Shown in pieces: positions 12,479 to 24,162 of a DNA stretch of 64,000 bases; positions within the stretch are counted from its first letter, which is position 1, and every line of letters begins with the position of its first letter. The DNA is from Periconia sp. R9002 (lineage: Eukaryota; Ascomycota; Dothideomycetes; Pleosporales; Periconiaceae). The DNA lies in assembly GCA_023627715.1 (NCBI GenBank), contig JAMAHW010000006.1:496001-560000 (forward strand), given 5' to 3'. Below the pieces are notes generated by a model that was not told where the DNA came from, did not search any database, and saw nothing but the letters and a program-made list of their open reading frames with translations. The position numbers were made by a program, and so were the translations under genes.

Positions 12479-15115
12479 GGTGTAGATACCTCATACGCTG
12501 TTTCATAGATCCAAGGATAGAAATACCACTTCGATTCTCTACATCTCCCCAATCTAAGATAGGGGAATTTGTGTTTTGTCATGTTCTACATGAACGTTGC
12601 AAACCTGTCCCCCTGCCATGTCCAACAACCTAAACAACTACACTAGAGATATGCTCAACGTGGCCAATTAATCAAGCTGGAACAACCTCCCAATCTCTGG
12701 TATGGCGACGATACCACGACCGAAACAACATTCTCTGAGTAGACCTGTTCCCGTGCTCCTTGCTTCAAATCCAGCTATATGCGTAGATCTTCTCAATCTG
12801 ATGGTACAAAGTCTTCTCGTAGAGCACCGTGTGGGGGAAACATTTCCTGATGCTGGATAGCAATCGAGTCAATACGCGTGATACGCGGGATTTGTGAAAT
12901 GTAGTTAGCACGGCCAAAGCAGATAGCCAGTTGCGGGTGGAGCTCGATATATATAGGGGCACAGGAAAAGGATTTGAGTGTCAACAGGGTTTAAAAGCAG
13001 CGAGCATAATGTTGGTTTTAAATGTAAGGCACTAGCAGAGGGTAACTAGGAAAGAATGTCAGAAAATAAATCCTATCTGAGCAGATGTTTACTTAGTCTT
13101 GAGTGTCGTTCGAGAGGCTCTACGTTCAGCCCAGAATTAATCAAAATCAATATTTATTCATAGCATATTACATCGAAGTCCAACAATCAAGTGTATTCAT
13201 TGCATAAATGCAGCTCCAGTTCCAGCAACTCGATCCTCGGTCTTATGGATGGCCTTCTTTGACCATATTAGCGATAACCGGCCATAGGAACACGCCAACT
13301 GCAGTACTTTTTGGCCTCCAAATTCACTATTATGTATCACGACCAATACACATCCACACATACGATTTGATAAGGGTTTGACGTTGTGTAGCGCGTACAT
13401 TAACGCATGTTTGTAAATATCAAAATATTGTCATGAAAAAGAGACCTGAACACCGCGTAGAGAAGAGGCGCTCTATTGAAGGCTAAACGGGAAGTTGTGC
13501 TCACCAAAGCCTAATTATGTCGACCAGAAAGCTAATCTACGTCTTCGACAGCGTCCTCGGAAAGAGCATATACAAGTTGATTATACCACCCTCGTGCATC
13601 TATACATATATACCGCAGGGGCCCGCCCAGCGACCAACCCTCCCTCGCCTGTTTTCCCTCCAAGCCACTCCCCACACTTCACTGCCTCCACAACAACAGT
13701 ACCACACCACCAAAAAACACGAGCCGGATCGCTTAACACCCCCGAACCGGCGATACCACGCTATTGAATTCGACCTCGCGTACTGTACCTGCATATTCGT
13801 TCCCTTGTCGTTCGTATGCCGAAAGTTGCAAAAATAGGAAACAGAGGATGATTTAGGGAATGTGGCGTAAGTAGTGTACTATGCACGTAGGCAAATTCAC
13901 TAGTGTATATGTGTGTACTTTATACGATTATGTGGTGCTTTTGGTGGGCGAAGTCCGACGCGTGCATGTATGTATGATGCAGGGCGAATGTTACGCTGTG
14001 GTGTAAGTTGTACATGAAAGAATTTACATGCGTTCTTTAGGAATTTCAGGTTATCATCGTTGGTTTTTTTTGGAAGAATGAGAGGTGAGGGAACGTGTAC
14101 ATCTGGCATTGGAGAATGGTTTCGAGGATGAGTGATTTCCCGGGCACAATTTCGTTGAGAGGTCTTTCGATAGACGCGTAGATCCGCCTTTCCAAGTTCT
14201 GGGTCCTACATGTGAATTGGAATGAGGCAAATTTTCATGCATGCAGGACATGGAAATGACAGGGTGCGAGGCACCGATGTTAGAGGTTTTGGTGTACTAT
14301 ACACTTATTCTTACAATAAAGAGCGAAGGAAATCTATACTTTTTCGTTAAAGAGAAAAATAGAAAAGACTGAAGTAAACAGTTCAACATTGACAACGGGT
14401 ATTTTTTAAAACTTGGCGACGATAGGCAAACCTACTACTTGCTTGCATACTTATCATCCCCTCTTCACCTTCTCCCCTACGTACACAATCCCATCCAACC
14501 AAACATTTCAAAGCCCCCCTTTACACAAACACCTGACTCGCTCACTCGGTTGATCGACCACCTAATGAGCGATCATGCACGCGCGAAGCAGCGCCGTGCA
14601 CGTCCACCCACAAAAGAACAAAGAGATATACATGCGGGGTGTGATGAAGCGAGCGTATAACAGAAGGAAAGAATTGCGGTTACTTGAAAAGAGAGTCCGA
14701 ACCCCAACCGTTCCATTTCCAGCCTGACCATTTGTTGGTGGCTGGGTTTGGTGGGAAGGGCATGCGGCAAGAAGCGAAGTCCGAAGATAACTTAAAAGAA
14801 AAGGTTACGATAGAAAGGAAAAACAAAAGTTGTGCATGTTATGCACGTAGAAAGGGTATGTATCGTACCGGGTGACAAAAAAGGTGATTAAAAACGGGTT
14901 TCGCGCGTCTGTCCACCGCAGTGGAGAGAGTTGGTAAGAAGAGGTCGAAAAGTCTATCAGTGTGTTGAGTGTGTGGATGATGTCATCTAGCCATCGTATA
15001 TACAGTTAAATGGTAACGGAAATAAAAAATTGATTACGTCTCCCCCATTGTTCCCTCACATTATCCCATTAAGTAGAAAACGTCTTCTTCCAGTCGAGCT
15101 GCGCTGATGGGGAAA
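12479..15115. other. 2.6-kb intergenic region, nothing recognised
   Basis: Lies between the 3' ends of the cyclodeaminase-family gene and the mucin-like gene. All open frames are under about 125 codons and none resembles a protein I know. I saw no tRNA, tandem repeat or inverted repeat of note. Unusually long for a convergent spacer in this window. Confidence 0.4.
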
Positions 15116-18100
15116 TCAGAACTGCTGGCCGATGAGATGAGGGTCAGCAAACAGCAGCTCTCCGCTCCTCTTTCGCTGCACCGTCGCATCATCACTAAAT
15201 TCGCCATTGGTCGGGCCTGGGCTTCCATAGATGTTCTTAGGAACCTCGAGCTGTCCGCTTCCGTTGCCAGATCCTACGGGCTTCTTCTTGATGGTGAGTG
15301 GGAGACCACCGCCGGAAAGGAGGATCTGCCCGGGGCCTGCGAGAGTGGGTTCTCGGTGACCAGGAACCGGTTTGCGAGCCAACGCGAGGGGTGCTGGAAC
15401 CACAGTGTCGTCCATCTTTATAGCATCCCATCCCTTGACTTCTGGAGGAGGAGATGCAGCACGAGTGGGTTTCGCAGCCGGTGACGGAACTGTCACATCA
15501 GTCTGATTGGAGTTCACACTAAGCGGACTGGCGCGACCAGATGCTGATGCCATGCTTCCAGTAGGGCTAGCGCGTCCATTGGGTGCCAAATGATCAGGAG
15601 TGGCGCGGCCATCTGGACCTACTCGACCCGGGATGACAGAACCGTTTGATTCACGTCCAGGGAAGTGGGAAGAGCAAGGTGGAGGAGGAGGTTGGAAGTG
15701 ATCATGTGCTGTCGGTGGGCTTCGTGGGCTTCGTGGAGGACGAGGTGAACGTGGGGTTGGAGGAGGTGCAAGCACGAGAATAGAGTCTGGAGTCTCGGTC
15801 TGTACATCTACGTTCAAGAGTAGATCGTGCTCAAAGGGATCAGCAAACGGATCACTGTACCTGTCGGAATCACGAGTCTGGACTGGCGTTGGAATGCGCA
15901 TGGGAGGAGCACCATAAGGAGACATTGGGGGATAGTTGTTGGCAGCGGGGTTAACTGGGGGCGCGGGATCACCGAATGGGTTTTGGCCTAGAGAAGCGTA
16001 TTGAAGAGCGGCGCTGTTGAGGGGTGGCATGGGCTGAGAGGGGTCTCTGAAAGGATCAATGGGCGGAAGGGATCCAGTGCTGTATCGGGACTCTCTCGGA
16101 TAGTTGGACTGGCGGGATTGAGGATCGCGAGCAACGGCACCAATAGCACCATAGCCGACCGAATGTCTCAAAGACTTCTTAGATAGAGCTCTGCCGAGCC
16201 CAGTGGCAGCGCCAGACATGGTCATCTCAGGACCACGGCTAGCAGAAGCACCATTCGCCTTTTCAGCATCTACACTTGCGCCGCCGTTGGCACCAGATGG
16301 AGGGTCGTAGAGATAAGCAACTTCAGGATAAACCTCATCTCCTTCACCTTCTTTCTTGTTCTGGTTTTGGTGATAACGACGGGCAACAAACAGTGCAGCC
16401 ACAAGGGCGATGAGAATGGATGCTGTTCCACCGACCGCAACAGCCGCCGTCTGAGACTTGGTAAGGGGCGCTGGTGGAGGAGCAGCAGCAACAGGAGCTT
16501 CCGAGGTAGTGGTAGCCAAAGGCTCTGCGACTTTGCTAGACCCACGGCCAGTGGGGACAGTGGACGAATGGCCAGTGCCAGCAGCACCAGTAGTCTTGTC
16601 AGACCCTCCTTGGGTGGATGATCCAGCAGAACCCGATGCTTGTGCTGCTGAAGTTCCCTTAGCGGACGTTGCTGATGCACCTCCTGCTGAAGTTCCGGAG
16701 GCGGCAGAAGACTTGGTCTTGTCGTTATCCAAAGGATCGGAGCCTTGCTTGATCTGCGAAGTGGGGAACGCGGACTCGACCGATGCAGATGGTGCACCGG
16801 AAGTGGACGCAATGAGGTTCTGCTTGATTGAGGGTGTCTCGCTGGCGGGGATCTGCTGAGCCGAGGTAGCAGGCTGAGAGCCGGCAGATTGAGCAACAGA
16901 ACCAGATGCAGAGGGAGGCGCGGTTCCCGAAATCGAGGGAGGAGCAGTCGCAGAAACTGGAGGTTGTCCAGTAGCGGAAACTGATGGAGGAGCGCTGCCA
17001 GAAACTGGAGGAGCAGTGCCGGAAATGGATGGAGGAGCACTGCCAGAAACTGGAGGAGCAGTTCCGGAGACTGAGGGAGGAGCACTACCAGAAACTGGAG
17101 GAGCAGTTCCGGAGACTGAGGGAGGAGCGCTGCCAGAAACTGGAGGCTGACCCGTAGCAGAAATCGAAGGAGGAACAGCTGTACCAGAGACTGAGGGCTG
17201 AGCCGGCCCAGAAACGGACGGGAGGGCAGAGCCAGAAGCAGAGGGCACGGGTCCCGTTGCGGATGGAATTACAGGCCCAGAATTAGAAGGCAAAGGATTC
17301 GATGGGACGAGTGAAGAAATTGGCTGTTGGCCAGATGGTGCGCCGGATCCACTGGGTAGAGGACCGGTCGCAGATGGAGCCACGGTCGGAGCCTTGGTAC
17401 CCGGAGTAAAAACGCTCAAATCAGGCAAGCTAATGGGTGAAGAAATCCTTGTAGGAACGACAGGGGGGAGAGTATCCAAACTGGTAGGAAGGAGTGAAGG
17501 TTGAGATGCACCAGAGCCAGGGAAGTTAGAAAGACTTTGGGTGGGAAGTCCTGGTGCAGAGGTGGGCAAGATCTGGAAACCTCCAGAACGGCTCTCAGAC
17601 GCGGGAATGCCACCAGTTATAGGTAGGCTAGGACCACCGCTGGGCAGCACAGTTGGAAGACCGCTGATGATAGAGCTCACAGCTCCCGATCCAGAGAGAA
17701 TAGGGATAGCGTTAGTGGGCCTGGAAAAACCACCGCTGAGGACGGGGTCAAGAACTGAGTTACCGAGCGAAGGACGATCAGTGGGGATAACACTACCAAT
17801 GGCGCTGGTAACACCGCCAATGCCTGAAGAGACTCCACTGTTGATACGGGAAGGTAGCTGAGAGATTTCGGACACGCCAGCATTGACACCACTGCTGATA
17901 CGGGAAGGTAGCTGGGAGATTTCAGTAACACCCGCGTTGACACCACTGCTGATACGAGAAGGAAGCTGGGAAATCTCAGTAACACCCGCGTTGACACCGC
18001 TGCTGATACGGGAAGGAAGCTGGGAGATCTCAGTAACACCCGCATTGACGCCGCTGCTGATACGGGAAGGCAGTTGTGAAATCTCAGAAACGCCCGCATT

Positions 18101-20694
18101 AACACCGCTGCTGACGCGAGAAGGAAACTGGGAGATTTCAGAGACTCCAGCGTTGACACCACTGCTGATACGAGAAGGCAGTTGGGAAATCTCAGAGACA
18201 CCGGCGTTGACACCACTGCTTACGCGAGAAGGTAGCTGAGTAACTTCAGAGATTCCACTGTTGATACCATTGCCAATTCCACCAACAAGACCAGTCCTGG
18301 AAGGTGCAGCAGTTGTTTCTGGGAATCCATTGCTTTGTCCCGCCGAAGTGGGCCTGCCGAACCCAGTGTTGGAGATAACGGGCTTGTCTGAGCCACGAGA
18401 AGAGGCAGGCTCGTTACCAGATGGGTTGGCTGACTGGGTTGGGCGCTCGATAGATTGTCCTCCATTGGAGGCAGAGATGGTCGGTTTGGAGTCGCTCTGG
18501 GGTCCAGTGGGTTGGGGCCTGCCAGTAGAAGACTCCCTGTTTGATGGCCTGGAATCATCTTGCGAGCGGGAAGGTTGTTGAGGCAATGATTGCGAGGCTG
18601 CAAACGTAGGCCTATCGGTACCCTGAGACGCAGCGGAAGTTGGCCTCTCGTTACCTTGAGAAGCGGCGGATGTTGGTCTCTCACTACCCTGAGAAGCGGC
18701 GGATGTTGGCCTCTCGCTACCTTGAGAAGCAGCAGAAGTGGGCCTTCCATTGCCCTGTGAAGCAGCAGACGTCGGTCCATCATTGCCCTGGGAAGCGGCG
18801 GATGTTGGTCTGTTATTGCCTTGAGAAGCAGCAGACGTCGGCCTATCATTACCCTGAGACGCAGCAGATGTTGGCCTCTCGCTAGCTTGAGAAGCAACAG
18901 ACGTCGGCCTATCATTACCCTGAGAAGCAACCGAAGTTGGTCTGTTGTTTCCTTGGGAAGAAGCAGCAGAAGTTGGCTTTTCGTTAGCCTGAGAAGATGC
19001 GGCGGAAGTCGGCCTGTTGTTGTCTTGAGAAGCAACAGAGGTTGGCCTCTCGTTACCCTGAGAAGACGCAGCGGACGTTGGTCGCTGGTTACCTTGCGAA
19101 GCCTCAGCTGATGTTGGTCTGTTGTTGGCCTGGGAAGACGCAGCCAAAGTTGGTTTCTCGTTGCCCTGCGATGCAGCGGAAGTGGGCTTGTTATTGGCCT
19201 GGGAAGGCGCGGATGATGCTACAGGTTGTGCCGCAGAAGAAGGTTTGTTGTTTCCCTCAGAAGGCCTTTCGACCTGTGCTGCACCAAATTTGTTACGAGA
19301 ATCACTAGACTGGGCTGGAACTGATGTTGCTGGCTCAGACGGGCGCGCAGAAGTGGGTTGGGCGTTAGATGTTGCTGGAGCATTCGAATGAGCAGACTGG
19401 GCCGCAGATGAGGGAACATCGCTGCTCGCTTTGTTAGTGGGGGCAACTGTTGAACTGGCTGGCGCCGCCGAATGTTGGACGGCGGAAGACTGAGCGGCAG
19501 AAGAGTGTCCAGCAGCAGAAGTAGCTGGACCAGCAGGTGCGGATGAGGGGGCAGCTTGGGAAGATGGACCCGCCGCAGCGGAGGTAGCGGGCTTCTGCGA
19601 TGATGGGGCAGCCTGGGAAGAGGGAGCTGCCTGAGAAGATGGAGCGGCCGCCGATGTAGCTGGCTTCTGCGATGGGGCAACTTGAGAAGAGGGGGCAGCC
19701 TGAGACGAGGGAGCAACCGCGGCAGAAGTAGCTGGCTTCTGCGATGATGGAGCTGCTTGAGAGGACGGCGCTGCTTGCGAGGAGGGAACGACAGCGGCCG
19801 AGGTGGCTGGCTTCTGCGATGATGGGGCAGCTTGAGAAGATGGCACAACCTGAGAAGATGGAGCAGCCGCTGCAGAGGTAGCTGGCTTCGCTGCTTGAGA
19901 AGAAGCTGGGGCGGCTTGCGAAGAGGGTCCGGCTGCGACAGCAGTCGACTTTTGCTGAGAGGGAGCTGCTGCAGGGGCCGTTGTAGGAGCCGCCGCTGCC
20001 GCAGAAGTCTTCGGTTGTTGTTGAGATGTAGGAGCTGCTGCTGCCGCTGTAGACTTTTGTTCCTGCGCTTGCGAAGGGGCAGCGGCGACAGACTTTTCCT
20101 GTGATGGAGCTGCTGCGGCAGTTTGTTTCTGCTGTGATGGTGCTGCTGCGGCCTGGGTTTCCTTCTGTTGCGATGGAGCAGCGGCGGCGGTTTGCTTTTG
20201 TTGCGATGGTGCTGCGGCAGCCTGGGTTTCCTTCTGTTGTGATGGAGCGGCCGCGGCGGCTTGTGATTTTTCAGCTGGAGTAGCAGCAGCAGCCGGGGTC
20301 TGCTTTTGTTGTGATGGTGCTGCTGCTGCTGCTTGAGTTGGCTGTGTATCGACTTTGACAGTGTCAGGTGCCTTTGCACCCTCTGCTGCCTTTGTATTAG
20401 GGGCGGCGGCAGCAGCTGCTACTACACTTGAGCCCTGCCGCCTATCTACGTGGACATATCTGTTGCGAGGAGCATATCGTTCCTCCCGTCTACCGACTAC
20501 CTCTGCTAGTGGACGTAGTTAGCATGTTGTAATTTGCGACGATCAACTTCCCAAACCGCCATTCTCACTCCCTTCAACCTCCTTCTCTTCCTCTCCGAGT
20601 CCTCTGGGTGCTTACCTTGACCGCGAAATGCTGCATTAGTTGGAGTTACGAGCAACGCCGTGTAGGAAAGGAATACTACGCCTTTGAACCACAT
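15116..20694 (-). CDS. Large mucin-like type I membrane protein with tandem repeats
   Basis: Predicted 1822-aa surface protein of unknown function. Exon 1 (20694-20616) encodes a signal peptide, MWFKGVVFLSYTALLVTPTN, cleaved near NAA/F. Exon 2 runs 20505-15116 after a 110-nt intron (GTAAGC...CTAG; a NAG shift of 3 nt is possible). The ectodomain is almost all Ser/Ala/Pro/Thr/Gln and expected to be heavily O-glycosylated. Repeat blocks in order are AAAAPSQQK units (about 19.9-20.35 kb), PSSQAAPSSQKPATSAA units (19.55-19.9 kb), about 17 ASQGNxRPTSA units (18.6-19.2 kb), 18-residue SGVNAGVSEISQLPSRIS units (17.83-18.26 kb) and PPVSGSAPPSVSGTA units (16.9-17.2 kb). One transmembrane helix (AAVAVGGTASILIALVAALF, near 16.4 kb) is followed by a basic stop-transfer and a Pro/Ser-rich cytoplasmic tail of about 420 residues. 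A sensor or adhesin role is inference. Confidence 0.85.
16900..20350 (-). repeat. In-frame tandem repeat blocks of the mucin-like ectodomain
   Basis: Several separate coding minisatellites: 54-nt units at about 17.83-18.26 kb (seven to eight copies, differing mostly at silent sites and at SEIS/TEIS and QLPSR/QFPSR), 33-nt units at about 18.6-19.2 kb, and shorter units either side. All unit lengths are multiples of three, so copy-number change keeps the reading frame. Confidence 0.85.
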
Positions 20695-22476
20695 TGCATT
20701 CTCGATTAAATGAGTGACTGAAAATCGACAGCGAAACGACGACGAAAGGAGGGAAATTCGAAACCAAAACGAAGGTATCACGGCCTTATGCCAGTCGCGA
20801 GCTGCGAAGGCCGATGGTTTTATTAACTCGACAGCATCCTGCCCTCCATGGCCTCGGGGATGCTGCTAGGATGGCCTCCCCTGTTCGCATCGGACCAGGG
20901 TGTTCGGGGTTGAGGCTTAGCTCGCCCCTACCAGTAACCCCTTGTCCGCCCACGGTTCCCACTGCCTAACAATAGCAGCCCACCCCATAGTCGAGTATAA
21001 CCCAGCCCGTTTCCACCGTAGCGGCCGCCCTGCCAGCCTGCCAGCGGACTGAGGCACAGAAGTCTGATGTTGATCATTCAGTCTGGCCAGTTTGAATGTC
21101 GCACGTAGTGTGTACAATTCTTTTCATTGTTCTGTACTGCACGACTCGAGCTGGTTGCTGCTTATGCAACTACCAGTATATCTCCTGTGCTGGCAATAAG
21201 AGCATTTCTCGTCATCATGCCATGTGTGAGTGGCTGGCGCCTTGACTCCTGCAAGTATGGCCCTGTGCGCTGCGATATTGGCTTGTTAGCTTTTACGAGC
21301 GTTTTCGCCCCATACTCCCAGCCTGCGTATACAGTACCCCAATCAGTGCCTCTGCCTAATGCCCATCTCTTGTTGATCAATCGTTCTGGCCATGCCATGG
21401 ACTGCGACCCCATTATTATCCATCTGTTGCACTGGATAATCTCAACAACTGTAACGAGGCGGCCGAACCCAGACTCGGTACGAGAGCTATGTTTCATACT
21501 GAACCTCTCCACGTCTACTATAAAGACTCCCGACTCCGCGCCCGTGGCGAGGCAGCTGATCAACATGAACCGTCAGGCTGCGATGAGGTGAACGTGAATT
21601 GTACAGCATGAACCAGTTATCTCCCCAAAGTAACTTCCGCGGCTGGATTCGGACCCAATATCCAGATCAGCAAGAGCGATCAGACCTGAGAAGTGGATAC
21701 TGATTGAGGATATGGTCGCCGTCTGCATTATTGTATAGACGAGGCGTGTGGTTTCTGATATCTTGCGACCGAGGAAGCAACTCCTCCAATGGCGGAATGC
21801 ATGCACTTACACATGTGGCATCGCTGCAAGTTCCAGCCTGCAACCGCTGTAGTAAGAAGGCAATAGAGTCTCCTGCATCAGTCATAGACGACCAAAAACG
21901 GTTGGCATGGCCAAGATTGACCAGGAGCCGACTGGCGATTCCATAATGGTAGCCTGCTGACCGGAATCTCAACAGAGGGCGCCGAAAAGAGACGAGTCGT
22001 GTCGTTTAACGGCAGCTCAGCCGAAGGCTGGGGTTGCTCTTCGAAAGGCTGGAGGTTTCCATGGACGATGGGCTGTTGCGGACGGAGATTGATAGCCTAA
22101 GCACAGAATAGTCATGGCCTGGAAAACTGTATGCAAGGTACGCGCTCAGTAGTCTACGGACTTCGATGAAGCGTAGGGGTGCATGGGCGTGTCGTGACCT
22201 TTGCGCATGGGTGTGCAGGGCGCCGAAGTCCGTCAGGCGTAAGAGGGGAGGTAACTAGACGTGGTAGAATCGGGAAAGTTGGTTATGTAATCTGCATGGC
22301 AAGGGTCCCCTTGCCTAGTCATCAGCCCTACCACGTTTTTTACTAAGTAGTGTCAACTAACTTCAGACGGCACCGCAACCTCGACTGCAAACTGCGACAG
22401 ACAGACAGACATTTCGCGGACTTTCAATCATCAATTGTGTACCTCCCACACCCACTTGCGTCACACCCCTCCTCGC
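20695..22476. other. Divergent intergenic region between the mucin-like gene and MTG2
   Basis: About 1.8 kb containing both promoters. Two overlapping opposite frames near 21.1-21.6 kb and one at 21.67-21.97 kb are under 155 codons with no recognisable domain. No repeat or RNA gene seen. Confidence 0.4.
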
Positions 22477-24162
22477 ATGCTCGCACCCCGGCCCCTCTGC
22501 CTAGGCAGCTCCTGGACCTCGTGCCTAGCTGCCGCACGTTTCAAACCCTCACTTACATTGGTCCACCGTCGGAGCCTATTGAGATCTGCGCCATGTACCT
22601 CTAACAATGCGATTGCAACCTTTATAACTACATCCCCCGCCCGCTCATCCGAAAACTCCAACCATCTAGATCCGACTCCAGACGACTATACGCTGACCCC
22701 ATTTGCCGATCGATGCATCGTCGTCGCTGAAGCCGGAGCTGGCGGCCACGGATGTGTGTCATTTTTACGCGAAAAGTACATCGAGGAAGGGCCTGCCAAC
22801 GGCGGCGACGGCGGTAGTGGAGGGAACGTCTATATACAAGCAGTGCGGGGCGAAACATCACTTCACAAGATTGCCAGAAGGCGTCTCGTTAAGGCGGGGA
22901 GGGGCAGAAATGGCCAGGGAAAGATGCGCGGCGGTGAGAGAGGCGCCGATGTTCTCATCACCGTGCCGGTAGGTACCATTGTGCGCGAGATTCAACGACA
23001 CGATCCCATACAGGACGAGATAGACAAGCTGCAGCGTCCCAAACGCTCCCGGCGGAAACAAGAGGAGCGTGACATGACGGCGGAAATAGAAGGAACGGGC
23101 TTGTATCGAAAAGACAAATGGCTGGTTTTTCCGGGAATGGTGCCTTCTGAAGTCAACAGGATGACATTTCCCAAGCTCCCCGCACCTCGAAAGTCGCATC
23201 TTGCCGCTCTCCAACCGCCAGCACCTATATGGTTGGACTTGGACAAGCACATGGAAACTCCCATGTTGCTCGCTGCAGGCTCAATGGGCGGTATGGGAAA
23301 CACTCATTTCCTCGGGCCGAACCAGGCGCGGCCCAAAATGGCCACCCGGGGAGACGAGGGCATGAAGATATCTTTGCAGTTGGAGTTGAAGATTCTAGCA
23401 GATCTCGGCCTGGTAGGCCTGCCCAACGCTGGCAAAAGCACGCTGCTAAGGGCGATGAGCAACAGCCGCGCTCGCGTCGGCAATTGGGCGTTCACCACAC
23501 TGCAGCCAAATGTCGGCACGGTAGTGTTGGACGACCACAAAGGCCGTCCCATGGTTTCAAAGCGGACCAGAGATGGCCGTTTACGTGAGAATTTCACCGT
23601 TGCCGATGTGCCTGGACTAATCGAAGACGCTCACCTAGATAAGGGCCTCGGTCTTGGCTTCCTTCGGCACGTGGAGAGGGCGGCAGTCCTAGCTTTTGTC
23701 ATTGATCTATCCGCAGGCGACGCAGTGCAAGCGCTGAAGCTGCTCTGGAAGGAGCTGGCTGAATACGAGATGCAGAGGGGCAAGGAGCTAAACGCCGAGA
23801 CACAACGCCGGACGGTCAAGTATGTGCCGCCGCACTTGCGTTCGGCCCCTGGTGAAGCCGCAGAGTCAATAGATTCGCCCGATCTGGACATGTCTATCGA
23901 ACCTCTTCCTTTTGTTCCCACCACACCCATTTCGGCGAAGCCTTGGTTCGTGGTTGCGACCAAGGCTGACCTGCCTGATACACAGCAAAACTACGAAGCG
24001 CTACACAACTATCTCACAGATGTAAGGACAGGCACGCAACCGCACCCCAGTAGCCTCAAAAATGCATGGAGACACAAGACCCAATCTATCCCGATCAGCG
24101 CCATCAACGCCGAAGGCGTAGCGGCCATTCCTCAACTTGTCATGGATTTGCTTGAGGAGTGA
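22477..24162 (+). CDS. MTG2: Mitochondrial Obg-family GTPase (Mtg2)
   Basis: GTPase of the Obg/CgtA family that acts in assembly of the mitochondrial large ribosomal subunit. Single exon. The start is placed at MLAPRPLCLGSSW, giving 561 aa with a basic, Ser/Arg-rich presequence suited to mitochondrial import; an in-frame ATG at 22435 would add 14 residues. The Gly-rich Obg fold follows (ADRCIVVAEAGAGGHGCVSF, GPANGGDGGSGGNVYIQ, GRGRNGQGKMRGGERGADV) with an insertion of about 90 residues before GSMGGMGNTHF. The G domain has G1 GLPNAGKST, G3 DVPGLIEDA and G4 ATKADLPD. A second insertion lies between G3 and G4, which is common in fungal homologues. Confidence 0.94.
   Translation: MLAPRPLCLGSSWTSCLAAARFKPSLTLVHRRSLLRSAPCTSNNAIATFITTSPARSSENSNHLDPTPDDYTLTPFADRCIVVAEAGAGGHGCVSFLREKYIEEGPANGGDGGSGGNVYIQAVRGETSLHKIARRRLVKAGRGRNGQGKMRGGERGADVLITVPVGTIVREIQRHDPIQDEIDKLQRPKRSRRKQEERDMTAEIEGTGLYRKDKWLVFPGMVPSEVNRMTFPKLPAPRKSHLAALQPPAPIWLDLDKHMETPMLLAAGSMGGMGNTHFLGPNQARPKMATRGDEGMKISLQLELKILADLGLVGLPNAGKSTLLRAMSNSRARVGNWAFTTLQPNVGTVVLDDHKGRPMVSKRTRDGRLRENFTVADVPGLIEDAHLDKGLGLGFLRHVERAAVLAFVIDLSAGDAVQALKLLWKELAEYEMQRGKELNAETQRRTVKYVPPHLRSAPGEAAESIDSPDLDMSIEPLPFVPTTPISAKPWFVVATKADLPDTQQNYEALHNYLTDVRTGTQPHPSSLKNAWRHKTQSIPISAINAEGVAAIPQLVMDLLEE

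Noticed and set aside
13590..13800. Pyrimidine-rich block with small frames
   Set aside because: No start, splice or protein evidence, and not repeated elsewhere in the window.
19219..20379. 386-codon Gln/Pro/Leu/Arg-rich minus-strand frame
   Set aside because: Shifted frame of the mucin-like gene; the signal-peptide exon joins the Ser/Ala/Pro frame.
21127..21591. Overlapping plus (154 codons) and minus (134 codons) frames in the mucin/MTG2 interval
   Set aside because: No domain, no plausible splice partners and no codon bias; either could be chance.
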